Part shown: positions 1-6,916 of the stretch, piece by piece
How positions within the stretch are numbered: the first letter of the stretch is position 1
Layout of the letters: every line of letters begins with the position of its first letter
Assembly (NCBI GenBank): GCA_003555415.1
Contig: PWHX01000035.1
Coordinates: 1-22,059 of the forward strand
Direction: 5' to 3'
DNA from: Syntrophomonadaceae bacterium
Lineage (GTDB): Bacteria; Bacillota; Dethiobacteria; SKNC01
Length of the DNA: 22,059 bases
Position numbers and translations under genes: made by a program
The notes under the pieces: model-generated
The model's database searches: none
What the model saw: the letters and a program-made list of their open reading frames with translations, nothing else
Told to the model about the DNA's origin: nothing

Positions 1-557
1 CTTCTATTTAAAATGGGTAAACATATAGGGCATCTTAACTCTTTTTCCCTGGGCTTAAATAAAGCACTGCATATTTCACATTCTACCCAGCCTGTTTGTT
101 TTTTATATTTAGTTAATCTAACATTATTTTCTAAAATGTTTTTAACTTTTTCCCTTATTTTTTCGTCTTTTACCTCATTAGCTATTTCTTCTATTTTTTC
201 TAATTCGTCTTTATTTAACTCTACTTTATTCAATTCAGTATAATCAACTTGAATTTTTTCCACATCTTCCATTACTAAACCTACCTGAAAGTAAATATCC
301 TTTACAATATGGCTGCCTAACTTATGGTTTAATTTGTTTATGAGACTTTGTTTTAAAAAACTCAACTGCTGAGACCACATAGAGTTTTCAACCCTGACAA
401 AGAGTATTCCATCCTTTAAATAAGCGCTTTCCGTTTGAGAAGCAATATTTGGTCCAACCACTTCTTTCCAATAAAAATGAACCATTTCCTTTTTAATCTT
501 ACTTTTTACACCTAAGCTTTTAAAGGTTTTCTCCAAAACATTCGTTATCTTCTCCAT
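1..557 (-). CDS. dciA: DUF721 / DciA-like protein with C-terminal zinc ribbon (partial, runs off the window)
   Basis: An open minus-strand frame starts at the ATG at 555-557 and stays open to base 1, so the C-terminus is outside the window. The N-terminal ~100 residues (MEKITNVLEKTFKSLG..., a FYWKEVVG stretch, then VRVENSMWSQQL) look like the DUF721 fold. This family includes DciA, which acts with the replicative helicase in bacteria lacking DnaC/DnaI-type loaders. About 150 residues in, two CxxC pairs (CEIC and CPIC, 15 residues apart) look like a small zinc ribbon. The start lies inside recF, giving a 38-bp overlap, which suggests translational coupling. Position next to recF is typical for DUF721 genes. 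Family assignment is by eye. A role in helicase loading here is inferred. Confidence 0.8.
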   Translation of the reverse strand, partial: MEKITNVLEKTFKSLGVKSKIKKEMVHFYWKEVVGPNIASQTESAYLKDGILFVRVENSMWSQQLSFLKQSLINKLNHKLGSHIVKDIYFQVGLVMEDVEKIQVDYTELNKVELNKDELEKIEEIANEVKDEKIREKVKNILENNVRLTKYKKQTGWVECEICSALFKPREKELRCPICLPILNR

Positions 558-1665
558 AAGAAATGGGACAGCACTCCCCTTTCTTTATTAAAAAATTTTT
601 TGCAGGGTAAGCTATCTCTTCATTTAAGTTATTTTCCCGGGTGCTGGTAATAAATGTCTGTACACTGCTTTTTATTTCTTTTATTAAAAAATCCCTTCGC
701 TTTCTATCCAACTCTGAAAAAACATCGTCCAAAAGGAGTAGCGGATATTCTCCATACTGTGCCTTTATAAGCTCTATTATCGAAAGCTTCAGTGCAAGTA
801 TGCAGGACCTCTGCTGTCCCTGAGAAGCGTAGTTTCTAGCCTGTTTATTATTTATAGAAATAATAAGGTCATCCCGGTGAGGTCCCAAAAGAGTTGTCCT
901 GTTTTTTACCTCTTCCTCCCTTTTTTTTGTTAAAGTATTGAAATATGCGTCTTTTATTTGATCTATCGTAAAATCTTTGTCAATCTTTAAATTGCTATAA
1001 TAAGAAACATCCAGGTTTTCCTGGTTATCAGTCAATCTACGGTATATTAATCTGGAAAGCATGGCCAGCTTTTTAACTACTTCCAATCTCTTTAAAATTA
1101 TAAAGCTTCCGTATTCAATGAGCTGATCATTCCATGCTTCTAAATTTTTCATTAATTTATTTCTATCTATATTTAATTTTAACAGTTTATTGCGCTGACG
1201 TAAAATTTTATTATAATTTACTAAATTATATCCATAAAGAGAATAAATTTGTGATATTTCTCTATCTATAAAATTTCTCCTGAGAGAAGGTGCTCCCTTT
1301 ACTAAATTTAAATCGTCAGGTGAAAATACTACGGCCTTTAGAACCTGGGGAAGCCCTTTTTGTTCAATACCGTTAACTTTTATATCCTTTTTTCCATCCA
1401 ATGATTTTAAAATTTGTAAATTATAATTTCCTTTTCTGGTTTCAAAAAGGGCCGAAATAGTAAAACTATCTTTTTCCCACTTGATCAGCTCTTTGTCTTG
1501 GAAAGTACGGTTAGAGCTTCCCCCGGACAAATAAAAAATAGATTCCAGAAGGTTTGTTTTTCCCTGAGCATTGTCGCCTAGAAGAATATTTAAAAAAGGA
1601 TCAAATAATACTTCTACTTTATTGTAATTTCTGAAACTGGTTAAACTTATTTTTTTTAATTGCAA
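520..1665 (-). CDS. recF: RecF, DNA replication and repair ATPase
   Basis: This 381-residue protein is an SMC-like ABC ATPase that acts with RecO and RecR to load RecA at gapped or stalled replication forks. Visible motifs are the N-terminal LTSFRNY segment, a Walker A GDNAQGKTNLLE near residue 31, an ABC signature-like YASQGQQRS near 280, and a Walker B LLLLDDVFSELD near 310, followed by a T-S-T-R segment. The length is normal for RecF. The start is a TTG at 1663-1665, preceded on the minus strand by a purine-rich AGGGGG. It lies only 23 bp after dnaN. The small S4-domain gene yaaA, which often sits between dnaN and recF in Bacillota, is absent. The 3' end overlaps the DUF721 gene. Confidence 0.96.
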   Translation of the reverse strand: MQLKKISLTSFRNYNKVEVLFDPFLNILLGDNAQGKTNLLESIFYLSGGSSNRTFQDKELIKWEKDSFTISALFETRKGNYNLQILKSLDGKKDIKVNGIEQKGLPQVLKAVVFSPDDLNLVKGAPSLRRNFIDREISQIYSLYGYNLVNYNKILRQRNKLLKLNIDRNKLMKNLEAWNDQLIEYGSFIILKRLEVVKKLAMLSRLIYRRLTDNQENLDVSYYSNLKIDKDFTIDQIKDAYFNTLTKKREEEVKNRTTLLGPHRDDLIISINNKQARNYASQGQQRSCILALKLSIIELIKAQYGEYPLLLLDDVFSELDRKRRDFLIKEIKSSVQTFITSTRENNLNEEIAYPAKNFLIKKGECCPISYGEDNECFGENL

Positions 1666-1688
1666 AGACTGACCCCCTGTTTAAAAAT

Positions 1689-2783
1689 TTAACTTTTTAT
1701 GGGTAAAAGTAAATATAAAAAACTATCCGGATTTTCGTAAAAATTAATTACACAGGGACCGTTAGAGGCATTAAAGTTAAATATTATGTCATCAACATCT
1801 ATTACCTTGAGGGGTTCAATTAAATAGCTTGTATTTAAATATATCTCTATCTCTTCACCATCTACCTTTGCTTGTACTTCCTCTTCCGTGCTACCCACCT
1901 CTGAGTTTGCCTTTAATATAATACTTGAATCCTTAACTTTCAACATGGTAATAAAATTATTACCCTCAGAAATAAGCATAACCCTCTGCAGAGATTCTAA
2001 CATTTCTTTTCTGGAAACAACTGCTTTTGTAGTTTTTTCTTCTGGAATTATCCTTTCAACTTGTGGATAATTTTCTTCCAACAGTTTAGAAAAAAACAGA
2101 AATTCATCAATTTTAAATAAAATCTGGTTTTCTTTTATTTTAATATTAATATAGTCCTCAGAAAAATTATATTTAATCAACTCACTTAAAATTTTTAAAG
2201 GTACTATAAACTTTAATTTGTCGTCCCGTTTATTTTCTACTGTTCCTTTGCTTATAGAAAGGCGAAAAGAATCTGTAGAAGTAAGGGTGATTGTATTATC
2301 TTCCAGAGTAAATAAAATACCCATTAAAGCAGGTTTACTTTCATCATGGGAGACAGAAAAAATAGTTTGATTTATTAAATCCTTTAACAAATCTACCCGA
2401 ATTTTCAAGTCCTCCGGTTCCTCCCATACCGGCAGTTGAGGGTATTCCTGGGGATCAGCTCCCTTAAGTAAAAATTTAGATTTACCACAGTTTATTGAAG
2501 CATTGAATTTGTCATTAACTTCAATGTAAAGACGTTTTTCAGGTAGTAGTCTTACAATATCAGAAAATTTATTGGGTAGTATTACTGAACCTACTTCTTC
2601 TACTTCTATTGGCAGGTAGCATTTAATGCCAGCTTCAAGGTTTGTAGCGGAAATGTTTAAATTATCATCCTCTATATTCAAGTAAAGACCTTCTAAAGCT
2701 GTGATAGTACTTTTTTGTGGAACAATCTTTCCTGCTGACTTAATAAAAAAAAGAAGTTCATTTTGGTTGCTGCAAAATTTCAT
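1689..2783 (-). CDS. dnaN: DNA polymerase III beta subunit (sliding clamp)
   Basis: This is the ring-shaped clamp that tethers the replicative polymerase to DNA. The protein has the three repeated clamp domains and the usual length (364 residues), with recognisable segments such as LLKGADPQEYPQLP in domain 1 and a C-terminal LPIKS close to the usual LP(M/I)R ending. I choose the ATG at 2781-2783 (MKFCSNQNELL) over the ATG at 2790-2792. The purine run AAAGGA ends about 8 nt before the downstream ATG, and the family normally begins MKF. It follows dnaA after a 251-bp gap that contains origin elements. A perfect DnaA box (2062-2070) lies inside the coding region. Confidence 0.97.
   Translation of the reverse strand: MKFCSNQNELLFFIKSAGKIVPQKSTITALEGLYLNIEDDNLNISATNLEAGIKCYLPIEVEEVGSVILPNKFSDIVRLLPEKRLYIEVNDKFNASINCGKSKFLLKGADPQEYPQLPVWEEPEDLKIRVDLLKDLINQTIFSVSHDESKPALMGILFTLEDNTITLTSTDSFRLSISKGTVENKRDDKLKFIVPLKILSELIKYNFSEDYINIKIKENQILFKIDEFLFFSKLLEENYPQVERIIPEEKTTKAVVSRKEMLESLQRVMLISEGNNFITMLKVKDSSIILKANSEVGSTEEEVQAKVDGEEIEIYLNTSYLIEPLKVIDVDDIIFNFNASNGPCVINFYENPDSFLYLLLPIKS
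2062..2070 (-). promoter_or_regulatory. DnaA box inside dnaN
   Basis: The plus strand reads TGTGGATAA, so the minus strand carries a perfect TTATCCACA DnaA box. It encodes part of a Tyr-Pro-Gln segment of the clamp, so it may be incidental. It lies about 800 bp from the presumed unwinding element. Confidence 0.45.
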
Positions 2784-2792
2784 TTCTATCAT

Positions 2793-2846
2793 CCTTTTTA
2801 TTTATTTTCTGCATATTTATTATTACTTATACATATAATAATAAAT
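2793..2846. other. AT-only stretch, likely DNA unwinding element of oriC
   Basis: The sequence between the dnaN ribosome binding site and the DnaA-trio-like array is almost pure A/T, including ATAATAATAAATTAA near 2837. It lies immediately beyond the trio array on the side where strand opening occurs in Bacillus subtilis. Assignment as the melting region is inferred from position and composition. Confidence 0.55.
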
Positions 2847-2885
2847 TAATAATAGAAGTAATAAGTCCTGTGGAAATGTGTAAAA
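2847..2885 (-). other. Putative basal unwinding system: DnaA boxes, GC step and DnaA-trios
   Basis: On the minus strand, two weak DnaA-box-like 9-mers (TTTTACACA at 2885-2877 and ATTTCCACA at 2877-2869, each two changes from consensus and sharing one base) are followed by GGAC. Six triplets then follow, TTA TTA CTT CTA TTA TTA (2864-2847), and then A/T-only DNA. This matches in order and nearly in sequence the B. subtilis arrangement (DnaA box, GC cluster, 3'-GAT/AAT/GAA trios) that loads DnaA on one strand. It lies between dnaA and dnaN as in Bacillus. Function is inferred from this resemblance. Confidence 0.65.
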
Positions 2886-2958
2886 AATATGTTAATAAAG
2901 GTAAAATAGGTTTTTTATCTGTGTAAGAAATGGTGAATTAAAAAAATATTATTAGTAT

Positions 2959-3030
2959 AATTAACATGTTAATTTGAAAATTTTTTTTATTAACAAATAA
3001 AATTTGTTATCCACAAAACTGTTAACAGTT
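2959..3030. repeat. Three short inverted repeats downstream of dnaA
   Basis: Three perfect inverted repeats lie within 72 bp. They are a 16-bp palindrome AATTAACATGTTAATT (2959-2974), an 8-bp stem TAACAAAT/ATTTGTTA with a 3-nt loop (2991-3009), and a 14-bp palindrome AACTGTTAACAGTT (3017-3030) just past the dnaA stop. The middle one overlaps the DnaA box at 3007-3015. No U-run follows any of them on the dnaA strand in a way typical of a terminator. They may be protein-binding sites of the origin. Confidence 0.6.
3007..3015 (+). promoter_or_regulatory. DnaA box in the dnaA-dnaN gap
   Basis: Perfect TTATCCACA on the plus strand, 20 bp beyond the dnaA stop codon. Together with the pair upstream of dnaA it gives a bipartite origin flanking dnaA, as in many Bacillota. 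Confidence 0.85.
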
Positions 3031-3034
3031 ATAA

Positions 3035-4441
3035 TTAATTATTTTTATTATTTTTTATTTTATCAGTAATTTCTTCTAGTAATTTTTTAAAACTGTAGTT
3101 TTTGGACATATCTTCAACTACTTTATGGTGAGCATGCATTACTGTAGTATGATCACGGCCTCCGAACTCCTCTCCAATTTTTGGAAGAGAAAAATCTGTT
3201 ATTTCCCTACATAAATACATGGCTATATGTCGGGGGACAGTGATATTTTTTGTTCTTCTTTTTGACTTTAAATCTTCCTTTTTCAATTTAAAGTGGTCTG
3301 CTGTAATTTTTTGTATGTAATCAATTGTTACATTTTCGCCTTTATAAGGGGTTATAATATCTTTTAAGGCTTCTTTAGCCAGATCCAGATCTATTTTATA
3401 ACCGGAAAGGGATGAATAAGCAACTATCCGTATCAACGCCCCTTCAATTTCTCTTATATTGTTATTTATTTCTTTAGCAATATAAAGAATGACTTCGTTG
3501 GGAAGTTCAAAATTTTCTAATCGAGCTTTTTTTCTAATAATAGCAATTCGTGTTTCCAAATCCGGGGGCTGAATATCTGTTATTAATCCCCACTCAAATC
3601 TAGAACGAAGTCGATCTTCCAGGGTAGGTATTTCTTTAGGGGGACGGTCACTAGATATAGTAATTTGTTTATTATTTTCATGTAAAGCGTTAAAGGTATG
3701 AAAAAATTCTTCTTGAGTTTGTTCTTTGCCGGCTAAAAATTGAATATCATCAATTAAGAGAACATCAATATTCCTATATTTATTACGAAAATCATTAGTT
3801 TTATTATCCCTAATGGCATTAATAAACTCATTTGTGAATTTTTCAGAAGTAATATAAACTACGTTACTAACTCCATTATTTATTAAAACGTGACGACCTA
3901 TGGCATGCATAAGGTGAGTTTTACCTAAACCAACGCCTCCATAAATAAATAGAGGATTATAAGATTTAGACGGGCACTCTGCTACAGCTAAAGAAGCAGC
4001 GTGAGCAAAACGATTTCCGTTACCTATAACAAAAGTTTCAAAGCTATATTTTGGATTTAGCCAAAAATTATTATTTTTATACTTTTCTGATGAAAAGGAA
4101 TTATTTTCTTTTTGATTGCTTTTAATAACAGATTCCTGTTCACTAGATTCTTCCCAAAAATCCTCTTCATCATCATCTACAGATTCAGAACTATCAGATA
4201 TTACAAATTTTACGGAAAGGTTAAGGTCACAGACATCTTCCAGTGTTTTATTAATTAAATTGCTATATCGAGACTCTATAAAGTCTCTAGAAAAATCATT
4301 TGGAACTTTTAAAAAAAGAATAGAATCTTTAATAGCAACAGGTTTGGTAGGTTTAATCCAGGTTTCAAAACTGGGCTTGTTCAACTTTTTTTCTATTTCA
4401 TAAAGGGCAGTTTGCCAAATAGATTCTATGTTTTCATTCAT
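3035..4441 (-). CDS. dnaA: Chromosomal replication initiator DnaA
   Basis: DnaA binds DnaA boxes, oligomerises with ATP and opens oriC. The 468 residues show domain I (1-80, with WIKPTKP), a linker domain II (about 82-125) that is strongly acidic then Asn/Ser-rich, and the AAA+ domain III with Walker A GGVGLGKT at 168-175 and Walker B LLIDDIQF. Domain IV carries the DNA-binding signature GGRDHTTVMHAHHKV near 428. The start ATG has a strong AAGGAGG (4448-4454 on the minus strand) six bases upstream. Two perfect DnaA boxes lie in its leader between the promoter and the start codon, which suggests autoregulation by DnaA. Confidence 0.99.
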   Translation of the reverse strand: MNENIESIWQTALYEIEKKLNKPSFETWIKPTKPVAIKDSILFLKVPNDFSRDFIESRYSNLINKTLEDVCDLNLSVKFVISDSSESVDDDEEDFWEESSEQESVIKSNQKENNSFSSEKYKNNNFWLNPKYSFETFVIGNGNRFAHAASLAVAECPSKSYNPLFIYGGVGLGKTHLMHAIGRHVLINNGVSNVVYITSEKFTNEFINAIRDNKTNDFRNKYRNIDVLLIDDIQFLAGKEQTQEEFFHTFNALHENNKQITISSDRPPKEIPTLEDRLRSRFEWGLITDIQPPDLETRIAIIRKKARLENFELPNEVILYIAKEINNNIREIEGALIRIVAYSSLSGYKIDLDLAKEALKDIITPYKGENVTIDYIQKITADHFKLKKEDLKSKRRTKNITVPRHIAMYLCREITDFSLPKIGEEFGGRDHTTVMHAHHKVVEDMSKNYSFKKLLEEITDKIKNNKNN

Positions 4442-4471
4442 ATAATGCCTCCTTAATACTTTTTAACATTT

Positions 4472-4491
4472 TTATCCACAGGTTATCCACA
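4472..4491 (+). promoter_or_regulatory. Tandem pair of perfect DnaA boxes upstream of dnaA
   Basis: Two perfect TTATCCACA boxes at 4472-4480 and 4483-4491 on the plus strand are spaced 11 bp start to start, so they lie on one helical face. They are in the dnaA 5' leader and probably serve both as the upstream half of oriC and as an autoregulatory site. Confidence 0.9.
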
Positions 4492-4550
4492 TTTGTTAAT
4501 AACTTTACATATTGAAAACATTTTATAGTTATAATAACAAAATAATCCTT

Positions 4551-4579
4551 ATTATACAATAAGAATGTTTTACTGAAAA
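4551..4579 (-). promoter_or_regulatory. Likely dnaA promoter (sigma-A type)
   Basis: On the minus strand, TTTTCA (4579-4574) is followed after 17 bp by a perfect TATAAT (4556-4551). The -35 matches consensus at four of six positions. This would give a leader of roughly 100 nt carrying the two DnaA boxes. Confidence 0.5.
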
Positions 4580-4617
4580 ATAGAGAAAAACAAAGTAATT
4601 ACGGGAGTTTAATAGAC

Positions 4618-4646
4618 TTGACAGGGAGAATAGAAATAGATATAAT
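4618..4646 (+). promoter_or_regulatory. Consensus sigma-A promoter for rpmH-rnpA-yidD-yidC-jag
   Basis: A perfect TTGACA (4618-4623), a 17-bp spacer and a perfect TATAAT (4641-4646) point at rpmH, whose start is 55 bp further on. It is the best promoter match in the window and fits the high expression expected for a ribosomal protein gene. Confidence 0.85.
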
Positions 4647-4700
4647 TGCTTTAGTCTTTAGGGGAAAGCTTTATTTTAGAAATAATGGAGGTGTAAGATA

Positions 4701-4835
4701 TTGAAAAGAACTTATCAGCCCAAACGTATTAAAAGAAAACGGAACCACGGGTTTAGAAAAAGGTCAAGAACTCAGTCTGGAAGAATAATTTTAAGAAGGA
4801 GAAGGAGGAAAGGTAGAAAAGTAATGTCTGCATAG
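4701..4835 (+). CDS. rpmH: Ribosomal protein L34 (bL34)
   Basis: A 44-residue, very basic protein begins at a TTG (4701-4703) nine bases after GGAGGTG. It reads MKRTYQPKRIKRKR, then HGFRKRSRT, then a run of arginines ending KGRKVMSA, the classic L34 pattern and length. L34 is a late-assembling protein of the 50S subunit. It is the first gene of the plus-strand operon and lies directly after the consensus promoter. Confidence 0.97.
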   Translation: MKRTYQPKRIKRKRNHGFRKRSRTQSGRIILRRRRRKGRKVMSA

Positions 4836-4905
4836 GTCGCAGTTAGAAGTGGCCTATTTTAGCTTTATAGGAAAAAAAAGATAAGGATAATTAAATGGCG
4901 GTGGT

Positions 4906-5256
4906 ATGTTTTTGATCAAAGCTTTAAAGAAAACCCGGGAATTTAAAAAGGTGTATAAAAATAAAAAATATTATGTTTCTCCCTTCACAGTATTATATAT
5001 AATGCCCAATAACAGGGAAGAAAACAGGATAGGTATTTCTATCAGTAAAAAAGTTGGTAACAGTGTAGTGCGCCACCGGTTAAAAAGATTATATCGAGAG
5101 GTATATCGCCTTAGAGAAAATGAATTGGAAAAGGGATTTGATCTTGTTATCGTTGCAAGAAAAAAGGCGGTAGAATTAGATTATAAAAAAACCTGGAAAG
5201 ACTTGAATATATTGTTCAAAAAAAGTAAAATATTAATTTGTAACAAAGAGGAATAA
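4906..5256 (+). CDS. rnpA: Ribonuclease P protein component
   Basis: This is the protein subunit of RNase P, which assists the RNA subunit in removing 5' leaders from pre-tRNAs. The 116-residue basic protein contains the family segments REFKKVYK near the N-terminus, GISISKKVGNSVVRHRLKRL (the RNR-type RNA-binding helix) in the middle, and DLVIVARKKA later. I use the ATG at 4906, preceded by GGCGGTGG; a TTG two codons later could also serve. It lies between rpmH and yidD as in nearly all bacteria and is probably co-transcribed with them. Confidence 0.96.
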   Translation: MFLIKALKKTREFKKVYKNKKYYVSPFTVLYIMPNNREENRIGISISKKVGNSVVRHRLKRLYREVYRLRENELEKGFDLVIVARKKAVELDYKKTWKDLNILFKKSKILICNKEE

Positions 5257-5259
5257 AAA

Positions 5260-5469
5260 ATGAAAAAAATATTGTTATTATTTATAACAATTTATAAAAA
5301 ATTAATATCACCATTATTGCCCAGGAGCTGTCGTTTTTACCCCACATGTTCCAGTTATGCGTTTAAAGCGCTTAAAGAAAAACAATTATTAGAGGCTATT
5401 AAACTTATATTTGTAAGATTGATAAAATGTCACCCTTTTAATCCAGGAGGATATGATCCTTTAAATTAG
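5260..5469 (+). CDS. yidD: YidD, membrane protein insertion efficiency factor
   Basis: This small (69-residue) peripheral membrane protein has the family core: a hydrophobic and basic N-terminal helix, SPLLPRSCRFYPTCSSYA with its conserved cysteines, and the C-terminal CHPFNPGGYDP motif. It is thought to assist YidC-dependent insertion. It starts three bases after the rnpA stop and shares its transcript. Confidence 0.95.
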   Translation: MKKILLLFITIYKKLISPLLPRSCRFYPTCSSYAFKALKEKQLLEAIKLIFVRLIKCHPFNPGGYDPLN

Positions 5470-5525
5470 ATGTTGACATATTTATTGATATAAAGGTAAT
5501 GCCTAATCAAAAAGGAGGCAATTAG

Positions 5526-6176
5526 ATGATCCAGCCAATAGTGGATCTATTGCTGACAGTACTACAATATTTATACGAATTCTCCGGAAATTATGGGTTA
5601 GCTATAATTATTTTAACTATAATCGTAAGGGTTCTTACATTTCCCTTAACCCATAAACAGATAAAGTCAGCAAAAGCCATGCAGGATTTGCAGCCAGAAA
5701 TTAAGAAAATACAGGAGAAACATAAAGACGATAAAGAAAAGCTTAACGAGGAAACAATGAAATTATGGAAACAGCACAATGTTAACCCCATAGCAGGTTG
5801 TTTACCTTTGATCATACAGTTTCCTGTATTAATTGCCATGTTTCAATTGCTTAGGGAGCGGGATATTTTATTTGAGCAAATACCAAATTTTAGTCCCATG
5901 TTTTTAAATCTTGATATGACAGTACCTGACCCGAATTATATACTCCCCATACTTGCAGGGTTAACTACTTTTTTGCAACAAAAAACAATGACAACAGATC
6001 AGGCACAAAAGGGTCTTTTAATATTTATGCCTATAATGCTATTAGTAATCAGTATTCAATTTCCTGCAGGCCTGGTATTATATCTGGTAGTAAGTAACTT
6101 TATTTCTTTAGGTCAACACTTATTAATGAATAAACCCGTCTTGAAAGGGGCGTTAAAAGAGAATGAAAACAGTTGA
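5526..6176 (+). CDS. yidC: YidC/Oxa1-family membrane protein insertase
   Basis: A 216-residue polytopic protein that inserts and folds inner-membrane proteins, alone or with SecYEG. Hydrophobic segments lie at about 20-42, 92-112, 138-155 and 163-190. The first contains TIIVRVLTFPLT with the conserved arginine of the hydrophilic groove, followed by a charged cytoplasmic hairpin (residues ~45-85) and NPIAGCLPLIIQFPVLIAMF. It lacks the N-terminal signal and lipobox cysteine of Bacillus SpoIIIJ, a pattern common in Clostridia. The start ATG follows AAAGGAGG. Its last 14 bp overlap jag, suggesting translational coupling. A SpoIIIJ-like role in sporulation is possible but not shown. Confidence 0.95.
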   Translation: MIQPIVDLLLTVLQYLYEFSGNYGLAIIILTIIVRVLTFPLTHKQIKSAKAMQDLQPEIKKIQEKHKDDKEKLNEETMKLWKQHNVNPIAGCLPLIIQFPVLIAMFQLLRERDILFEQIPNFSPMFLNLDMTVPDPNYILPILAGLTTFLQQKTMTTDQAQKGLLIFMPIMLLVISIQFPAGLVLYLVVSNFISLGQHLLMNKPVLKGALKENENS

Positions 6177-6813
6177 GACATCAGGAAAAACGATAGATGA
6201 GGCAGTTGTTAAAGGTCTAGAGGAGTTGGGGATACAAAAGGATAATGCAGAGATAGAAGTTTTGTGCGAACCAAGTCAGGGGTTTTTTGGATTAATAGGT
6301 ACCCGGTTGGCTAAAGTTAAAATAAATATTAAGAAGAACCCTGCAGAATATGCCAGAGATTTTGTTAAAGAAACAATTGAGAAAATTGGACTGGAAAATG
6401 TAGAGGTAGAGATAGAAAAACAGAATGAAAGTGCCGTTTATATAGAAATTATTGGAGAAAATTTAGGGGTTTTAATAGGAAAAAGAGGCCAAACATTAAA
6501 CTCTATTCAATATCTAACAAACTTAGTAGTAAACAAGCAGTTCCAGCAATTTCAAAGGATAATCATAGATGTAGAGAATTATCGCCAAAGAAGGGAAGGG
6601 ACCTTAAAAAACCTGGCTGAAAATCTTGCACATAAAGTAATAAAAGGAAAAAGAAATATTGTATTAGAGCCCATGATTCCACAGGAAAGAAGAATAATAC
6701 ACACAGCCTTGCAAAATAATCCTTCTGTGGTTACATACAGTCAGGGAGACGAGCCTTTCAGAAAAGTTGTAATAACTTTGAAAAAAACTAAAGAAAAAGA
6801 AAACGTGAGTTAA
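6163..6813 (+). CDS. jag: Jag/KhpB (EloR) RNA-binding protein
   Basis: The 216-residue protein shows the three Jag parts. They are an N-terminal Jag-N domain (1-52, with ETSGKTIDEAVVKGLEELG and QGFFGLIGTR), a KH domain centred on GENLGVLIGKRGQTL, and a C-terminal R3H domain (about 140-205, with PQERRIIHTAL). In other Bacillota this protein binds RNA with KhpA and influences cell elongation. Coupling to yidC is universal in this group. A strong terminator follows, ending the rpmH operon. Confidence 0.94.
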   Translation: MKTVETSGKTIDEAVVKGLEELGIQKDNAEIEVLCEPSQGFFGLIGTRLAKVKINIKKNPAEYARDFVKETIEKIGLENVEVEIEKQNESAVYIEIIGENLGVLIGKRGQTLNSIQYLTNLVVNKQFQQFQRIIIDVENYRQRREGTLKNLAENLAHKVIKGKRNIVLEPMIPQERRIIHTALQNNPSVVTYSQGDEPFRKVVITLKKTKEKENVS

Positions 6814-6838
6814 TAACTTGATAAAGAGTGAATATAAC

Positions 6839-6875
6839 GGGCATGTCTGCTTAAATACAGCAGCATGCCCTTTTT
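6839..6875 (+). terminator. Rho-independent terminator after jag
   Basis: GGGCATG-T-CTGCT (6839-6851) pairs with AGCAG-CATGCCC (6859-6870). The stem has twelve pairs with one bulged T and a seven-base loop, and is followed by TTTTT. It separates the rpmH-jag operon from mnmE. Confidence 0.85.
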
Positions 6876-6916
6876 AAACATTTAAAATGAAATAGTAGTT
6901 AAGGAAGGTGAGAGTA

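Noticed and set aside
13..243. Plus-strand open frame at the left edge
   Set aside because: It lies opposite the DUF721 gene, whose CxxC motifs and overlap with recF are convincing; the plus frame reads as Phe/Ser/Leu-rich noise.
621..650. CCCGGG-centred site in recF, and similar ones near 4935, 10462, 16195 and 20865, as Noc-binding sites
   Set aside because: Each keeps only the six-base core or has one matching arm; the flanking bases do not fit the NBS consensus.
4853..4885. Hairpin CCTAT/ATAGG after rpmH as a terminator
   Set aside because: The stem is only five A/T-rich pairs and is followed by As, not Ts, on the transcribed strand; it would not stop the rpmH operon.
5473..5500. TTGACA upstream of yidC as a separate promoter
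   Set aside because: The TATAAA following it is only 10 bp away and no good -10 occurs at 16-18 bp; yidC is better explained as part of the rpmH operon.
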